A stretch of DNA of 64,000 nucleotides, taken from positions 165,074 through 229,073 of the forward strand of contig NZ_LMIB01000017.1 of assembly GCF_001429065.1 (NCBI RefSeq), given 5' to 3'. The position numbers were made by a program, and so were the translations under genes. Positions within the stretch are counted from its first letter, which is position 1; every line of letters starts with the position of its first letter. The stretch is from Sphingomonas sp. Root710 (GTDB lineage Bacteria; Pseudomonadota; Alphaproteobacteria; Sphingomonadales; Sphingomonadaceae). Below the pieces are notes generated by a model. The model saw nothing but the letters and a program-made list of their open reading frames with translations. It was not told where the DNA came from and did not search any database. This document shows, piece by piece, positions 52,468 through 61,433 of the stretch.

Positions 52468-53553
52468 ATGGAGCCAGCCATTTCCACCTCCTTGATAACG
52501 CCCGTCATTCTCTCCGGTGGTTCGGGCACCCGGCTGTGGCCGCTGTCGCGCTCGCGCAAGCCCAAGCAATTGCTCGCGTTGACCAGCGACCGGACGATGC
52601 TGCAGATGACCGCGGCGCGTTGTATCGACAGCGCGCGATTCGGCCCGGCGATCGTCGTCACCAACGCGCTGCATGCCGACGAGATCGCCGCACAGATGGC
52701 CGAGAACCCGCCCGCGGCGATCATCCTCGAGCCCGCCGGCCGCAACACCGCCCCCGCGATCGCGCTGGCGGCGATCGAGGCGGCGCCCGGCGCGGTGTTG
52801 CTGGTGATGCCGAGCGACCATGTCATCGACGACTGCGCCGCCTTCCACCGCGCGATCGAGGCAGCGATGCCGATGGTCGACCAGGGCTGGCTCGTCACCT
52901 TCGGCATCACCCCCGACAAGCCCGAAACCGGCTATGGCTATATCCGCCGTGGCGAGACGATCGCCCCGGGCGTGCAGAAGGTCGAGGCCTTCGTCGAGAA
53001 GCCCGACGCCGATCGCGCCGCCGCTTATGTGGCGGCGGGCAATTACAGCTGGAATGGCGGCATCTTCCTGTTCCGCGCCGACGCCTTTCTGAAGGCGCTG
53101 GAGGACTATGAACCCGCGATGGTCGCATCGGTCCGCGCCTCGCTCGCCGCAGCCGGGCGCGAGGGGGCGCTGATCCGCCCGGAAGCCGCCAGCTTCCTCG
53201 CCAGCCGGTCCGAATCGATCGACTATGCGGTGATGGAGAAGGCCCCGAAGGTCGCGGTGGTGCCGGTCGAGATGGGCTGGTCGGACGTCGGCAGCTGGGA
53301 TGCGCTGCACATGCTTGGCACGGCCGACGATCAGGGCAACGTCGTGCATGGCGATGTCGTCGCGATCGACACGCGCGACTGCCTGATCCGCAGCGAGGGG
53401 CCGGTGGTGACGACGGTGGGCGTCCACGACCTGATCGTCGTCGCGACACGCGATGCCGTGATGATCCTGCCGCGCGGCAGCAGCCAGGAGGTGAAGCGGG
53501 TCGTCGAGGCGCTCAAGGCCAAGGGCCACGACACGCTCGACGTGCCGTTCTGA
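52468..53553 (+). CDS. Mannose-1-phosphate guanylyltransferase
   Basis: A 361-residue GDP-mannose pyrophosphorylase. The nucleotidyltransferase motif is VILSGGSGTRLWPLSRSRKP, near residue 13. VMPSDHVIDD, ETGYGYIRRGE, VEAFVEKPD and WNGGIFLFRADAFL follow in order, and the C-terminal ESIDYAVMEKAPKVAVVPVE and WSDVGSWDALH complete the fold. It makes GDP-mannose for exopolysaccharide. It lacks the PMI cupin domain of bifunctional ManC/AlgA. It is divergent from the sugar transferase across about 90 bp. Confidence 0.95.
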   Translation: MEPAISTSLITPVILSGGSGTRLWPLSRSRKPKQLLALTSDRTMLQMTAARCIDSARFGPAIVVTNALHADEIAAQMAENPPAAIILEPAGRNTAPAIALAAIEAAPGAVLLVMPSDHVIDDCAAFHRAIEAAMPMVDQGWLVTFGITPDKPETGYGYIRRGETIAPGVQKVEAFVEKPDADRAAAYVAAGNYSWNGGIFLFRADAFLKALEDYEPAMVASVRASLAAAGREGALIRPEAASFLASRSESIDYAVMEKAPKVAVVPVEMGWSDVGSWDALHMLGTADDQGNVVHGDVVAIDTRDCLIRSEGPVVTTVGVHDLIVVATRDAVMILPRGSSQEVKRVVEALKAKGHDTLDVPF

Positions 53554-53559
53554 TCGCCC

Positions 53560-54948
53560 TCAATCACCTGCGAAGGTGAAGGGGGCGAGCCCGCGTTCGC
53601 GATCGTTGATCGTCAGCACCCGGCCGATCGGCGGCGCGGCGCGCTGGAGACAGTCGGGCCGCTGGCAATGGGTGCAGCCCAGACCGATCGGTTCGGCCGG
53701 ACCGGCAAGATCGATCCCCCGCGCCAGCGCCAGCGATCCGGCATGTTCGGCGGCCAGCCCCAGAGCGACGACATGCTCCGCCTGCTGGATGCCCGCCGCG
53801 CCGCCATGATGACGCACGCTGCGCGCGATGGTGAACCAGCGCGTGCCGTCTTCGAGTTCGGCGAGCTGGCAGACCAGGCGGCCATGTTGTTCGAAGCCAT
53901 GGTGAATCGCCCAGAGCGGGCAGCGGTGCACCGTGTCGATCAGCGCCGAGCCGCTGGCCCCAGCATAGCCCTTGGATAATTGCCCGGCGCGGTCGATCCG
54001 CAGCATGAAGAAGGGCAGGCCGCGCGCGCCGACGCGCTGCAACGTGGTGAGCCGGTGCGCGACCTGCTCATAACCCGCGCCGAACCGCCGCTGAAGCAGC
54101 TGGATATCGTAACCGGTCCCCTCGCATGCGCGCAGGAAGCGGCCATAGGGCATCATCAGCGCGGCGGCGAAATAAGAGGTGACGTGGCGGCGATAAAGGC
54201 GCTCGGCAGCGCGGTCGCCGAACGCCGCCCCCGCGACCAGCGCGTCGATTTCGGCCTTGGCCTCGATCTGGGCGAGCTGGAACGCCGCCTGGAAACTGCG
54301 CGCGGCGGGGTCGAGCAGTTCGGACAGCTGGAGCTGGCGCGCGTGGAGATCGAGCCGGCGAAGCCGATCGGGCATCACATCGAACGGCAGGATGCGGATG
54401 GTGAGCTGGTGCTTGACCCGGAGCCGCTCGGCGATCGCGCCATAGAGATCGCCCGCGCCGATGCGGAGTTCGTCGGCCAGCGCTTCGGCGTGGGCGTCGA
54501 GGTCGGCGAAATGATTGCGCCAGCGCTCTATCTCACGGCGCGCCGCACGGACCGGCCCCGACTCCTGGTCGCCCCCGGTTCCCCCGCCTTCGCGCCAGCG
54601 GTCGAACAGACGAGCGAAAGCCTCGGCGGCGGCGGGGGCATTGTCGATCCACGCCTCCAGCTCGGCGCGGTCGACCGAAATGCCGGCGAATAGCGGATCG
54701 GACAGCCGCCGCCGCATCGCCGCCGCGCCGCCGCCGGGCTCTTCCTGGCTGAGACTGCGGATGTCGAAGTCGAACAGTTCGGCGAGGCGGAGAATCAGGC
54801 CCGCCGTCAGCGGGCGGCGATTCCCTTCGATCAGCGCGAGATAGCTGTCGGAAATGCCCAGCATTTCGGCCATGGTCTGCTGGGTCAGGGCATGGTCCCG
54901 TCGCAACCGCTTGATCCGCGGCCCCGCCAATATCCCCTGCTTGGCCAT
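53560..54948 (-). CDS. XRE family regulator with IrrE-like and DUF2083 domains (ScfR/RamB-like)
   Basis: A 462-residue regulator. The N-terminal helix-turn-helix is at about 10-65 (LRRDHALTQQTMAEMLGISD). The central part (ELLDPAARSFQAAFQLAQIE) is a degenerate ImmA/IrrE-type domain, and the C-terminal part is a DUF2083/short-chain fatty acyl transcriptional regulator region. The ending LGCTHCQRPDCLQRAAPPIG has three conserved cysteines. Relatives control glyoxylate, acetate and propionate metabolism by sensing acyl-CoA. It is convergent with the guanylyltransferase, 6 bp between stops. No isocitrate lyase or methylcitrate gene is in view. Confidence 0.9.
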   Translation of the reverse strand: MAKQGILAGPRIKRLRRDHALTQQTMAEMLGISDSYLALIEGNRRPLTAGLILRLAELFDFDIRSLSQEEPGGGAAAMRRRLSDPLFAGISVDRAELEAWIDNAPAAAEAFARLFDRWREGGGTGGDQESGPVRAARREIERWRNHFADLDAHAEALADELRIGAGDLYGAIAERLRVKHQLTIRILPFDVMPDRLRRLDLHARQLQLSELLDPAARSFQAAFQLAQIEAKAEIDALVAGAAFGDRAAERLYRRHVTSYFAAALMMPYGRFLRACEGTGYDIQLLQRRFGAGYEQVAHRLTTLQRVGARGLPFFMLRIDRAGQLSKGYAGASGSALIDTVHRCPLWAIHHGFEQHGRLVCQLAELEDGTRWFTIARSVRHHGGAAGIQQAEHVVALGLAAEHAGSLALARGIDLAGPAEPIGLGCTHCQRPDCLQRAAPPIGRVLTINDRERGLAPFTFAGD

Positions 54949-55315
54949 GCCCCGCTCCGTTTCCACCTAGTAAGGTTCTTACAAAATTACATGACTCTTA
55001 TCAGTTGGCGCCACAGTTGGACATCAAAATCCAGAACGGAATTATAGCATCCGATCGGATTTCCCCGTTACAAACGCCGTGAACCTGATCTCGCCGCAAC
55101 AAGCCGTTCCCTCCAGCTTGTAAGCCACTGCGGCCACCGAGCTTTTCCTGGGGAGGAAGAGAAACGCCCGCCAGGCCCAACAGCCTGGCGGGCGTTACCG
55201 TTTCGCCCAAGCGGAAATCGGACCGTTGGGGTTCAATTTACCCAAGAGCAATTGCACGGGCGGCCATTCTGGGCCATCACATGCGCGTCGGGGGGCGTAA
55301 ACAAGGATATTGACG
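54949..55315 (+). other. Intergenic region with a possible small RNA
   Basis: A 367-bp gap with no recognised gene. TTGGAC (55017-55022) and ATTATA (55041-55046) could form a promoter, and a 14-bp terminator hairpin ends near 55196. An RNA of about 145 nt would result. A 69-codon minus-strand frame here does not look coding. AAGGA at 55303-55307 serves the following receiver gene. Confidence 0.3.
55163..55196. terminator. Orphan 14-bp terminator-like hairpin
   Basis: The stem AACGCCCGCCAGGC and its complement enclose CCAACA. GTTTCTCTTCC follows on the minus strand and GTTACCGTTT on the plus strand. No known gene ends here on either strand. Confidence 0.7.
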
Positions 55316-55681
55316 TTGAGCCAACCCCCATCGGGAACGCGGGTCCTGATCGTCGAAGACGATACGATCATCGCGATGACGGCGGAAGACATGCTCGACG
55401 AGGTCGGCTGCACGACGGCCGCGGTCGCGGGCACCGTCGCCGAGGCGCTGGCCCGGGCGCAGGATACCGATTTCGACATCGCGCTGCTCGACCTCAACCT
55501 GAAGGACGAGGACAGCCTGCCCGTTGCGCGCCACCTGCGCGACAGCGGCAAGCGCTTCATCTTCGCCACCGGCTATGACGGGCTGCCGGCCAGCAGTGGC
55601 TTCGCCGACGCCCCGGTGATTTCCAAGCCCTATCGGATCGACCAGCTCGCCGCGATGATCGCGGAGACGCTGGCCGCGTAA
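55316..55681 (+). CDS. Stand-alone response regulator receiver domain
   Basis: A 121-residue receiver without an output domain. The acidic pair is in LIVEDDTIIA, Asp59 is the phosphoacceptor (IALLDLNLKD), Thr is in IFATGYDGLP and Lys in VISKPYR. TTG 55316 is preferred as start because AAGGA lies 8 bp upstream; TTG 55310 is too close. Single-domain receivers of this type accept phosphate from HWE/HisKA2 kinases in alphaproteobacteria and can act in relay or as phosphate sinks. No kinase is adjacent. Confidence 0.9.
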   Translation: MSQPPSGTRVLIVEDDTIIAMTAEDMLDEVGCTTAAVAGTVAEALARAQDTDFDIALLDLNLKDEDSLPVARHLRDSGKRFIFATGYDGLPASSGFADAPVISKPYRIDQLAAMIAETLAA

Positions 55682-55708
55682 CGCCCCTCTCCCCCAATGG
55701 GAGAGGAG

Positions 55709-56995
55709 TTATTTTTTCAGCACCGACATAGCGGCGGACGTCATCGCATCGACGGCGGTGCTGATCACCGCCTCGGCGTCGGGGGCCCAGAAGGGGCTGT
55801 GGATCGAGGGCAGCCTGGTGATGTCACCCTTGGCCGCGTCCCACTTGTCCTTCGGCACGCCGCCGACCCAGAACAGCATCGACTGGATCGACTTGTCGGC
55901 GAGATAATAGCGGCTGAAGTCCTCGCCGCCCATTTGCGGCTTGGTCGTGCGCACCCGGTCCTGGCCGAAACGCGTGACGAACAGGCCGGTCAGTTTCCCG
56001 GTGATGTCGTGGGTGTTGAAGGTAGCGGGGGTGTTGTCGTCGGTGCGCGTCACTACGGGCAAGGCATCGTCCGGCATCCCGGCCGCCATCGCCTCGGCCT
56101 TCGCGATACGGTCAATCCCGTCGAGGAGATGCTGCCGCACCTCGGGCTCATAGGAACGCACCGTGATCTGCAGCCGCGCTTCGGGCGGGATGATGTTGTG
56201 CTTGGTGCCCGCCTGGAAGCTGCCGACCGTGACCACGCCGGAGGCAAGGGGATCGGTCTCGCGCGAGATCAGCGTCTGCAAGGTGGTGACGATCCGCGAC
56301 GCGATGACGATCGGATCCTTGGCGAGATGCGGATAGGCGCCATGGCCACCGACACCCTTCACCAGCACATCGACCGAATCGACATTGGCCATGATGTAGC
56401 CGTCGACCACCCCGATCGTGCCCGCCGGCAGGCTGGCCGAATCGTGGAAGGCGATCGCCACGTCGGGCTTGGGGAAGCGGGTGAACAGGCCGTCCTTGAG
56501 CATGGCGCGCGCGCCCGAGCCGATCTCCTCGGCGGGCTGGCCGATCATCACCAGCGTGCCCGACCAGCTGGACTTCATCGCCGCCATCCGCCGGGCGATG
56601 CCGATCCAGCTGGTCATATGGGTGTCATGGCCGCAGGCGTGCATCACGCCCTTGGTGCGGCTGGCATAGGGAACGCCGGTCGCCTCGGTCACCGGCAGGG
56701 CATCCATGTCGGCGCGCAGCATAAGCACCGGACCCGGCCCGTTCTTCATCACCGCGACGACGCCGGTACCGCCCACACCGATAGTCACCTCGAACCCCGC
56801 CTTCTTGGCCTCCGCCGCCATGATCCCGGCGCTACGGGTCTCCTTGAAACCCAGTTCGGGATTGGCATGGAGGTCGCGGTAGATGGCGATCAGGCTGGGC
56901 ATGTCCGCGGCGATCGCCTGCTGAAGCGGATCGGCGTAGGCCGGGGCCGGGGACAGCATCGTGGCAAGCGCGATCAGCGGCAGGGCGATTTTCAT
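55709..56995 (-). CDS. Exported M20 family amidohydrolase (hippurate hydrolase-like)
   Basis: A 428-residue protein with a signal peptide (MKIALPLIALATMLSPAPAY). The metal-binding and catalytic set of M20D amidohydrolases is present: RADMDALPV, HACGHDTHMT, the Glu pair in GQPAEEIGSGA, an HDSASLPAGT block, the dimer-domain GVGGHGAYPH and the late KPQMGGEDFSRY. Such enzymes hydrolyse N-acyl amino acids or similar amides, here in the periplasm. The start is 1 bp from the end of the DUF4893 gene, so the two are likely co-transcribed. Confidence 0.93.
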   Translation of the reverse strand: MKIALPLIALATMLSPAPAYADPLQQAIAADMPSLIAIYRDLHANPELGFKETRSAGIMAAEAKKAGFEVTIGVGGTGVVAVMKNGPGPVLMLRADMDALPVTEATGVPYASRTKGVMHACGHDTHMTSWIGIARRMAAMKSSWSGTLVMIGQPAEEIGSGARAMLKDGLFTRFPKPDVAIAFHDSASLPAGTIGVVDGYIMANVDSVDVLVKGVGGHGAYPHLAKDPIVIASRIVTTLQTLISRETDPLASGVVTVGSFQAGTKHNIIPPEARLQITVRSYEPEVRQHLLDGIDRIAKAEAMAAGMPDDALPVVTRTDDNTPATFNTHDITGKLTGLFVTRFGQDRVRTTKPQMGGEDFSRYYLADKSIQSMLFWVGGVPKDKWDAAKGDITRLPSIHSPFWAPDAEAVISTAVDAMTSAAMSVLKK

Positions 56996-56996
56996 C

Positions 56997-57629
56997 TCAT
57001 TCCTTCGGCACGAGTTCGAGAATGTCGATCATCGATTCCCATCGCGGATAGGGAAAGGCGATGCGCCAGCGATAGGGGCCGACGCGTTCGACGATGCCGG
57101 CCATGTCACGCTCCGCATCGCGGCCATAGGGGCGCGGGCGCGTCTCGTCCCCCAGCATCATCGATCCAAGGAAGATCATCCGCCGCGCCTCATCGGGGAA
57201 GATGTCGCCGACCGGGCGCTGCGACCCATCGATCTTGGCGAAATGGATGCGCCCTTCCTCCGCACTGACCCGGCAGGTGAAGAAGGGATAGGCGACATAG
57301 TTTAGCAGCCCGTCGCTCTGCGCGCCCAGCTTGAAGGTGCGGCACCGATAATCGCCCGGCGGCAACACCGGATCATCAAGGGGCAGATCGGGCTTGAGCA
57401 GCGGCCCTTGCGCGGCAATCTGCGCAGCGTTGCCCGCGCCGGTTGCCTTGTCGAGCCCGGTGATCCAGGCCTGCCGCCATCGGGCGACGCGGTCGCGATC
57501 GGCGGCGGAGGCGATCTGCCGCCAGTCGTTTGGCTGCGGCCTGGGGTGTTTGGGTTCGAGCCTCTTCGACCCGCAACCGGCGAGCAGCGACAGCGCGGCA
57601 ATAGCCAGCAGGGCTTTCGGCTGCGGCAA
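56997..57629 (-). CDS. DUF4893 domain lipoprotein
   Basis: A 210-residue protein with a lipoprotein signal (MPQPKALLAIAALSLLAGCG, lipobox LAGC). The mature domain carries DUF4893 hallmarks: DRDRVARWRQAWITGLDKA, LPPGDYRCRTFKLG, YPFFTCRVSAEEGRIHFAKI and RRMIFLGSMMLGDE. The function is unknown and the domain is largely restricted to sphingomonads and relatives. It is immediately upstream of the M20 amidohydrolase on the same strand. Confidence 0.88.
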   Translation of the reverse strand: MPQPKALLAIAALSLLAGCGSKRLEPKHPRPQPNDWRQIASAADRDRVARWRQAWITGLDKATGAGNAAQIAAQGPLLKPDLPLDDPVLPPGDYRCRTFKLGAQSDGLLNYVAYPFFTCRVSAEEGRIHFAKIDGSQRPVGDIFPDEARRMIFLGSMMLGDETRPRPYGRDAERDMAGIVERVGPYRWRIAFPYPRWESMIDILELVPKE

Positions 57630-57759
57630 AGCGATCGTCTCCTCTCGCCCCTAAAAAGCCAGCCTGCCCGCCTCGACCGCAATTGGCAAGCGGCGCTTTT
57701 TTGATCCGCTCTCGCGGATGTGGGGCACCAGCCCGCACGTTTCAGCTTTGCTGAAACAC

Positions 57760-58545
57760 CTACTGCGCCGTCCAGCCGCCATCGATCGACATGTTCGCGC
57801 CGGTGATTCCAGCCGCCTCGTCGCGGCACAGAAACAGCGCCATCGCCGCGACCTGTTCGACGGTGACGAACTGCTTGGTCGGCTGGCTGGCGAGCAGCAC
57901 GTCGTTCATCACCTGCTCCTTGGTCATGCCGCGCGCCTTCATCGTATCTGGAATCTGCTTTTCGACCAGCGGGGTCCAGACATAGCCGGGGCTGATGCAG
58001 TTGACGGTGATGCCGAAGGTCGCGGTTTCGAGCGCGACCGTCTTGGTGAAGCCGGCGATGCCGTGCTTGGCGGTGACATAGGCCGATTTGAACGGCGAGG
58101 CGACCAGCGAATGCGCCGAGGCGGTCTGGATGATACGCCCCCATTTGCGCGCCTTCATCCCCGGCAGCGCCAGCCGGGTGGTGTGGAAGGCGCTTGTCAG
58201 GTTGAGCGCGATGATCAGGTCCCATTTGTCGACCGGGAATTCCTCGACCGGAGCGACATGCTGGACGCCGGCATTGTTAATGAGGATGTCGATCCCGCCG
58301 AAATCCGCGATCGCCCCCGCCATCATCGCTTCGATCTGGTCGGGCTTGGTCAGGTCGTGCGCGCTATAGGCGGCGCGCGCGCCGCTCAGCGTCTCGAGGC
58401 CCTGGCGCTCGGCCTCGATCGCCGCCTCCTCGCCGAAACCGTTGATGACGATATTCGCGCCCTCCGCGGCCAGCGCCTTCGCATAAGCGAGGCCGATGCC
58501 CGAGGTGGAGCCGGTGACGAGCGCGGTCTTGCCCTTGAGGAACAT
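57760..58545 (-). CDS. bdhA: 3-hydroxybutyrate dehydrogenase (SDR family)
   Basis: A 261-residue short-chain dehydrogenase. The NAD site TGSTSGIGLAYAKAL is at residues 9-23, with NNAG and the catalytic Ser and YVTAK downstream. Features specific to D-3-hydroxybutyrate dehydrogenase include INGFGEEAAIEAER, NNAGVQHVAPVEEFP, ISPGYVWTPLVEKQI and the end GANMSIDGGWTAQ. It interconverts 3-hydroxybutyrate and acetoacetate during polyhydroxybutyrate use. The patatin gene ends 19 bp upstream on the same strand, a common pairing in sphingomonads. A hairpin ATGCGGG-type region follows the stop. Confidence 0.94.
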   Translation of the reverse strand: MFLKGKTALVTGSTSGIGLAYAKALAAEGANIVINGFGEEAAIEAERQGLETLSGARAAYSAHDLTKPDQIEAMMAGAIADFGGIDILINNAGVQHVAPVEEFPVDKWDLIIALNLTSAFHTTRLALPGMKARKWGRIIQTASAHSLVASPFKSAYVTAKHGIAGFTKTVALETATFGITVNCISPGYVWTPLVEKQIPDTMKARGMTKEQVMNDVLLASQPTKQFVTVEQVAAMALFLCRDEAAGITGANMSIDGGWTAQ

Positions 58546-58564
58546 GGATGATTCTCCGTGAAGA

Positions 58565-59701
58565 TTAGCGGCTGATGAGATCGAAGGCGGCGGTCTGGCC
58601 GTCATAGATATTGCGCGCGATCAGGCCCGACTTCGTCATAGTCTCGGCGATCGCCGCGCGGCCTGCGGCGATATGGTCCCGCATCGTTCGCTGCGAGAAT
58701 TCATAGTCGCGCGCGCCGCCTTCCCAGCGGTTCGCACGATAGATCAGCTGGACGAGGCTGAGGCTCGATTCGAGCGACGCAGCGCGCAACGCGACGACGT
58801 CGGGATCGGCGGCCATGTCGGGCGGCAGCTTGTCGAGCAGCCGGGCGATCCGCTGATGCTCGGCGCGGCTGCGGATCAGCTGATCGGATATCTGGCGGGT
58901 ACGGCTCGAAAAGCGGATCTCCTTCTCGCGCGCAACGACGTCGAGCATCGTCGCGGGCCGCTCCTGCGCCGCTGAGAAAAGATCGACCTGAAACACCAGC
59001 ATGTCGCCCTGCTGGTGATCGACGATATGGCTGAGCGGGGTGTTCGAGACGAGACCGCCGTCCCACCACAGCTTGCCGTCTATCTCGACCGGGGGGAGGC
59101 CTGGCGGCAGCGCCCCGGAGGCCATGATGTGCCGGGCGTCGATCCGGTCGGTGCGGTTGTCGAAATAGCGGAAATTGCCGCTTTCGACCTCGACCGCGCC
59201 GACCGACAGGCGAATCGGGCCATGGTTGAGCAAATCCCAGTCGACGAGCTCGTCGAGCGTCTCGGCAAGCGGGCTGCTGTCGTAGAAGCTCAGCGCCTCG
59301 GGCGAACCATCGGGCGCGAGGAAAGGTGAGAGCAGGCGCGGCCGGAAGAAACCCGGCACGCCGAACGCCATCACCATCGCCGAAGCAGTCAGATGAAGAG
59401 CCTCGCGGCCATAATCGCCGTTGAGCACCGCCAGGGCGGGCAATGCGCAGGTGATATGATCCCAGAAGGCATGGAGCCGTGCGAGCCGCCGTTCGGGCGG
59501 ATTGCCAGCGATGATAGCGGCGTTGACCGCGCCGATCGATATGCCCGCCACCCAGTCGATGTCGATGCGGGTTTCGTGCAGCGCTTCGAACACGCCGACC
59601 TGAAAGGCGCCGAGCGCGCCGCCGCCCTGCAGCACGAGCGCTACCTGGTCGGGCAGCGGCATGCCGGTCGCGGCGTGCTTGACGGAGTCGGCGTCAGCCA
59701 T
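58565..59701 (-). CDS. Patatin-like phospholipase with DUF3734-type C-terminus
   Basis: A 378-residue patatin. The oxyanion-hole motif is QGGGALGAFQ (about 26-34), the nucleophile motif GISIG at 53-57 (Ser55), and the catalytic dyad Asp in LWWDGGLVSN. The C-terminal helical region contains REKEIRFSSRTRQISDQL and YEFSQRTMRDHIAAG. Next to 3-hydroxybutyrate dehydrogenase, such patatins have been proposed to act on lipids or polyhydroxybutyrate granules; this is inference. The start at 59701 (MADADSVKHA) is chosen over a longer frame. Confidence 0.92.
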   Translation of the reverse strand: MADADSVKHAATGMPLPDQVALVLQGGGALGAFQVGVFEALHETRIDIDWVAGISIGAVNAAIIAGNPPERRLARLHAFWDHITCALPALAVLNGDYGREALHLTASAMVMAFGVPGFFRPRLLSPFLAPDGSPEALSFYDSSPLAETLDELVDWDLLNHGPIRLSVGAVEVESGNFRYFDNRTDRIDARHIMASGALPPGLPPVEIDGKLWWDGGLVSNTPLSHIVDHQQGDMLVFQVDLFSAAQERPATMLDVVAREKEIRFSSRTRQISDQLIRSRAEHQRIARLLDKLPPDMAADPDVVALRAASLESSLSLVQLIYRANRWEGGARDYEFSQRTMRDHIAAGRAAIAETMTKSGLIARNIYDGQTAAFDLISR

Positions 59702-59759
59702 GCCGCCAATCTGGGCCTTATGCTGCACCGCATCAAGGGCCAACGCACCCATTCAGCAA

Positions 59760-59786
59760 AAAGGGCCGGTCGAGGACCGGCCCTTT
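59760..59786 (-). terminator. Terminator after the DUF2171 gene
   Basis: A 12-bp stem, AAAGGGCCGGTC paired with GACCGGCCCTTT around GAG, followed on the minus strand by further Ts (CCCTTTTTGC). It ends the DUF2171 transcript and separates it from the patatin gene. Confidence 0.9.
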
Positions 59787-59805
59787 CGTCTGATCGAAAG
59801 ATCGA

Positions 59806-60657
59806 TCAGTAGGTGCCCGCAAAGGCCCGGTTGAGGTTATGCGGGCCGTCATTGCCCTCCTCGTCCTTCCATGCGGACTGTGCCTGCGCGGCGGTGCGAT
59901 TGATGCGAACCTTGTCGCCGACCTCGACGATCCACGCCGAAGGGATAGAATGATGGTGACCGCCGGCATCCTTGTCGGTCTTTGTCAGCAGGATGCGGTC
60001 GCCGCGGACGTGATCGACCGTGCCGATATGCGCACCGTCCGATCCAACGACTTCCTGATGCTCCTGTACCTGCCCGAGCGACTGCCGCTGGGTCTGGCGC
60101 CGATTGCGCCAGCTGCCGAAGTCGTCATGGAATCGGCTCTCATTCTCGCGGCGATATTCGGCATAGTCGCGGTCGAGCGCCTCGACCTGACGGCGGCGCC
60201 ATGCGCTGTAATTGGGGTCCTGGCCCCAGCCATCATGATCGCCGCGCGATCCCAGCCCATAGGTGCTGGTTGCGCCCGCGCCCCGGCCCGCGCCATAGTC
60301 TCCGCCTGCGCTATAGCCATAGCCCGCGGCAAACCCGCCGCCGCCATAGCGCGACGTATCGGCATAGCGGCCGCCCTCCGGATAGCGGCGCTCGCCATAG
60401 CGGCGTTCGTCGTCGCGCTCCTGGACACGCTCGTCCCAGCGGCGGCGGCGCTCCGCCTCCTCATCGCCGAACCAGCTGCGAACCTCGTCGCCCGCGCGCT
60501 CGAAGAAACCGCGGTCATCGTCATAATCGCGCGGGCGGCCATATCCGCGCTCGCGCTCCCGGTAATCGCGATCGCGATAATCGTCGCGGTCGCGCCCGCG
60601 ATAGGCACGGTCGGCATAATCACTGTAGTCGCGTCGGGTATAGCGTTCGTAGCCCAT
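59806..60657 (-). CDS. DUF2171 domain protein with Arg/Tyr/Asp-rich N-terminus
   Basis: A 283-residue protein. The first 60 residues are low complexity (RYTRRDYSDYADRAYRGRDR type), followed by a SWFGDEEAERRRRWDERV motif and a Gly/Tyr-rich linker. The C-terminal domain (VVGSDGAHIGTVDHVRGDRI, AWIVEVGDKVRINRT) is DUF2171, a PRC-barrel-like fold. Such proteins are abundant stress-related proteins in sphingomonads; the function is unknown. The ATG at 60657 follows AGGAGGAT. The longer upstream frame crosses tRNA-Ala and is false. Confidence 0.85.
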   Translation of the reverse strand: MGYERYTRRDYSDYADRAYRGRDRDDYRDRDYRERERGYGRPRDYDDDRGFFERAGDEVRSWFGDEEAERRRRWDERVQERDDERRYGERRYPEGGRYADTSRYGGGGFAAGYGYSAGGDYGAGRGAGATSTYGLGSRGDHDGWGQDPNYSAWRRRQVEALDRDYAEYRRENESRFHDDFGSWRNRRQTQRQSLGQVQEHQEVVGSDGAHIGTVDHVRGDRILLTKTDKDAGGHHHSIPSAWIVEVGDKVRINRTAAQAQSAWKDEEGNDGPHNLNRAFAGTY

Positions 60658-60891
60658 GGCATCCTCCTCCTGTGACTGGCTTTGCCTTCGGCAGCGCTGC
60701 GGCGCGACCGTGCGGCAGAGGCGGAAAAACGTCTCGCGGTGCGGCGCTGTTCCGGAGTTTGAGGCGAGTGGGGAGGTGCGACGGACGGGCCGTTCGCCGG
60801 AGTGGCGGGCGACAAACCGAAGTTGGCATCCGGCGATTTTGCGCTGTTGCATCCGCTTCGCGCTGCGGCTAGAGGAAGCGCCCGGACGTGC

Positions 60892-60967
60892 GGGGCTGTA
60901 GCTCAGATGGGAGAGCGCTGCAATCGCACTGCAGAGGTCAGGGGTTCGATTCCCCTCAGCTCCACCA
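60892..60967 (+). tRNA. tRNA-Ala (CGC)
   Basis: A 76-nt cloverleaf. The acceptor GGGGCTG/CAGCTCC contains the G3-U70 pair that identifies alanine tRNA. The D-arm is GCTC-AGATGGGA-GAGC, the anticodon arm CTGCA-ATCGCAC-TGCAG (anticodon CGC), and the T-arm AGGGG-TTCGATT-CCCCT. Discriminator A and CCA are encoded. It reads the GCG codon, which is frequent in this GC-rich genome. Confidence 0.97.
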
Positions 60968-61078
60968 CCCACGTCGGCATCAACTGAAATCAGCGGCAGG
61001 CCAGAGGCGCACAGATGATGTGGGCTGGAGCAGGGCATGACATGTGTCGGGCCCGATTGCGGCGCCGACACCCACTCC

Positions 61079-61115
61079 AGACAAAACAAGGGGCGGCATC
61101 GCTGCCGCCCCTTGT
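61079..61115 (-). terminator. Terminator after the HU gene
   Basis: An 11-bp stem, AAGGGGCGGCA paired with TGCCGCCCCTT around TCGC. In the minus direction the sequence continues TTGTTTTGTCT. It lies about 40 bp beyond the HU stop. Confidence 0.88.
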
Positions 61116-61157
61116 CCGTACCGATGACGGCGGCGCTGGAGACGCCGCCGATCCGGA

Positions 61158-61433
61158 TCAGCCGTTCAGCGCATCCTTGAGCGCCTTGGCCGGCGTGAAG
61201 GAGACCTTCTTCGACGCCGCAATCGTCAGGGTCGCGCCGGTGGCCGGGTTGCGGCCTTCGCGCGCCGGACGGTTGGCGACCTTGAACTTGCCGAAGCCCG
61301 GCAGCGAAACTTCGTCACCCTTCTTGGCGGCGTCGGTGATCGCCTTGAGGGTGGCGTCGATGACGCGCTTGGCGGCGGCCTTATCGATACCCTGTTCGGC
61401 GGCGACGACGCCTGCGATGTCGGCAGTGTTCAT
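61158..61433 (-). CDS. HU-type DNA-binding protein
   Basis: A 91-residue HU/IHF-family histone-like protein that bends and compacts DNA as a dimer. The N-terminal helices (MNTADIAGVVAAEQGIDKAA) lead into DEVSLPGFGKFKVANRPARE, then the arm GRNPATGATLTIAASKKVSF ending KALKDALNG. The GRNPATG arm tip is diagnostic. The start at 61433 gives the standard N-terminus; a GTG two codons earlier is less likely. It has its own terminator and a 200-bp promoter region upstream without other features. Confidence 0.96.
   Translation of the reverse strand: MNTADIAGVVAAEQGIDKAAAKRVIDATLKAITDAAKKGDEVSLPGFGKFKVANRPAREGRNPATGATLTIAASKKVSFTPAKALKDALNG

Noticed and set aside
59806-61089. Longer N-terminal extension of the DUF2171 gene
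   Set aside because: The extension would cross tRNA-Ala; an ATG with AGGAGGAT upstream at 60657 gives the natural start.
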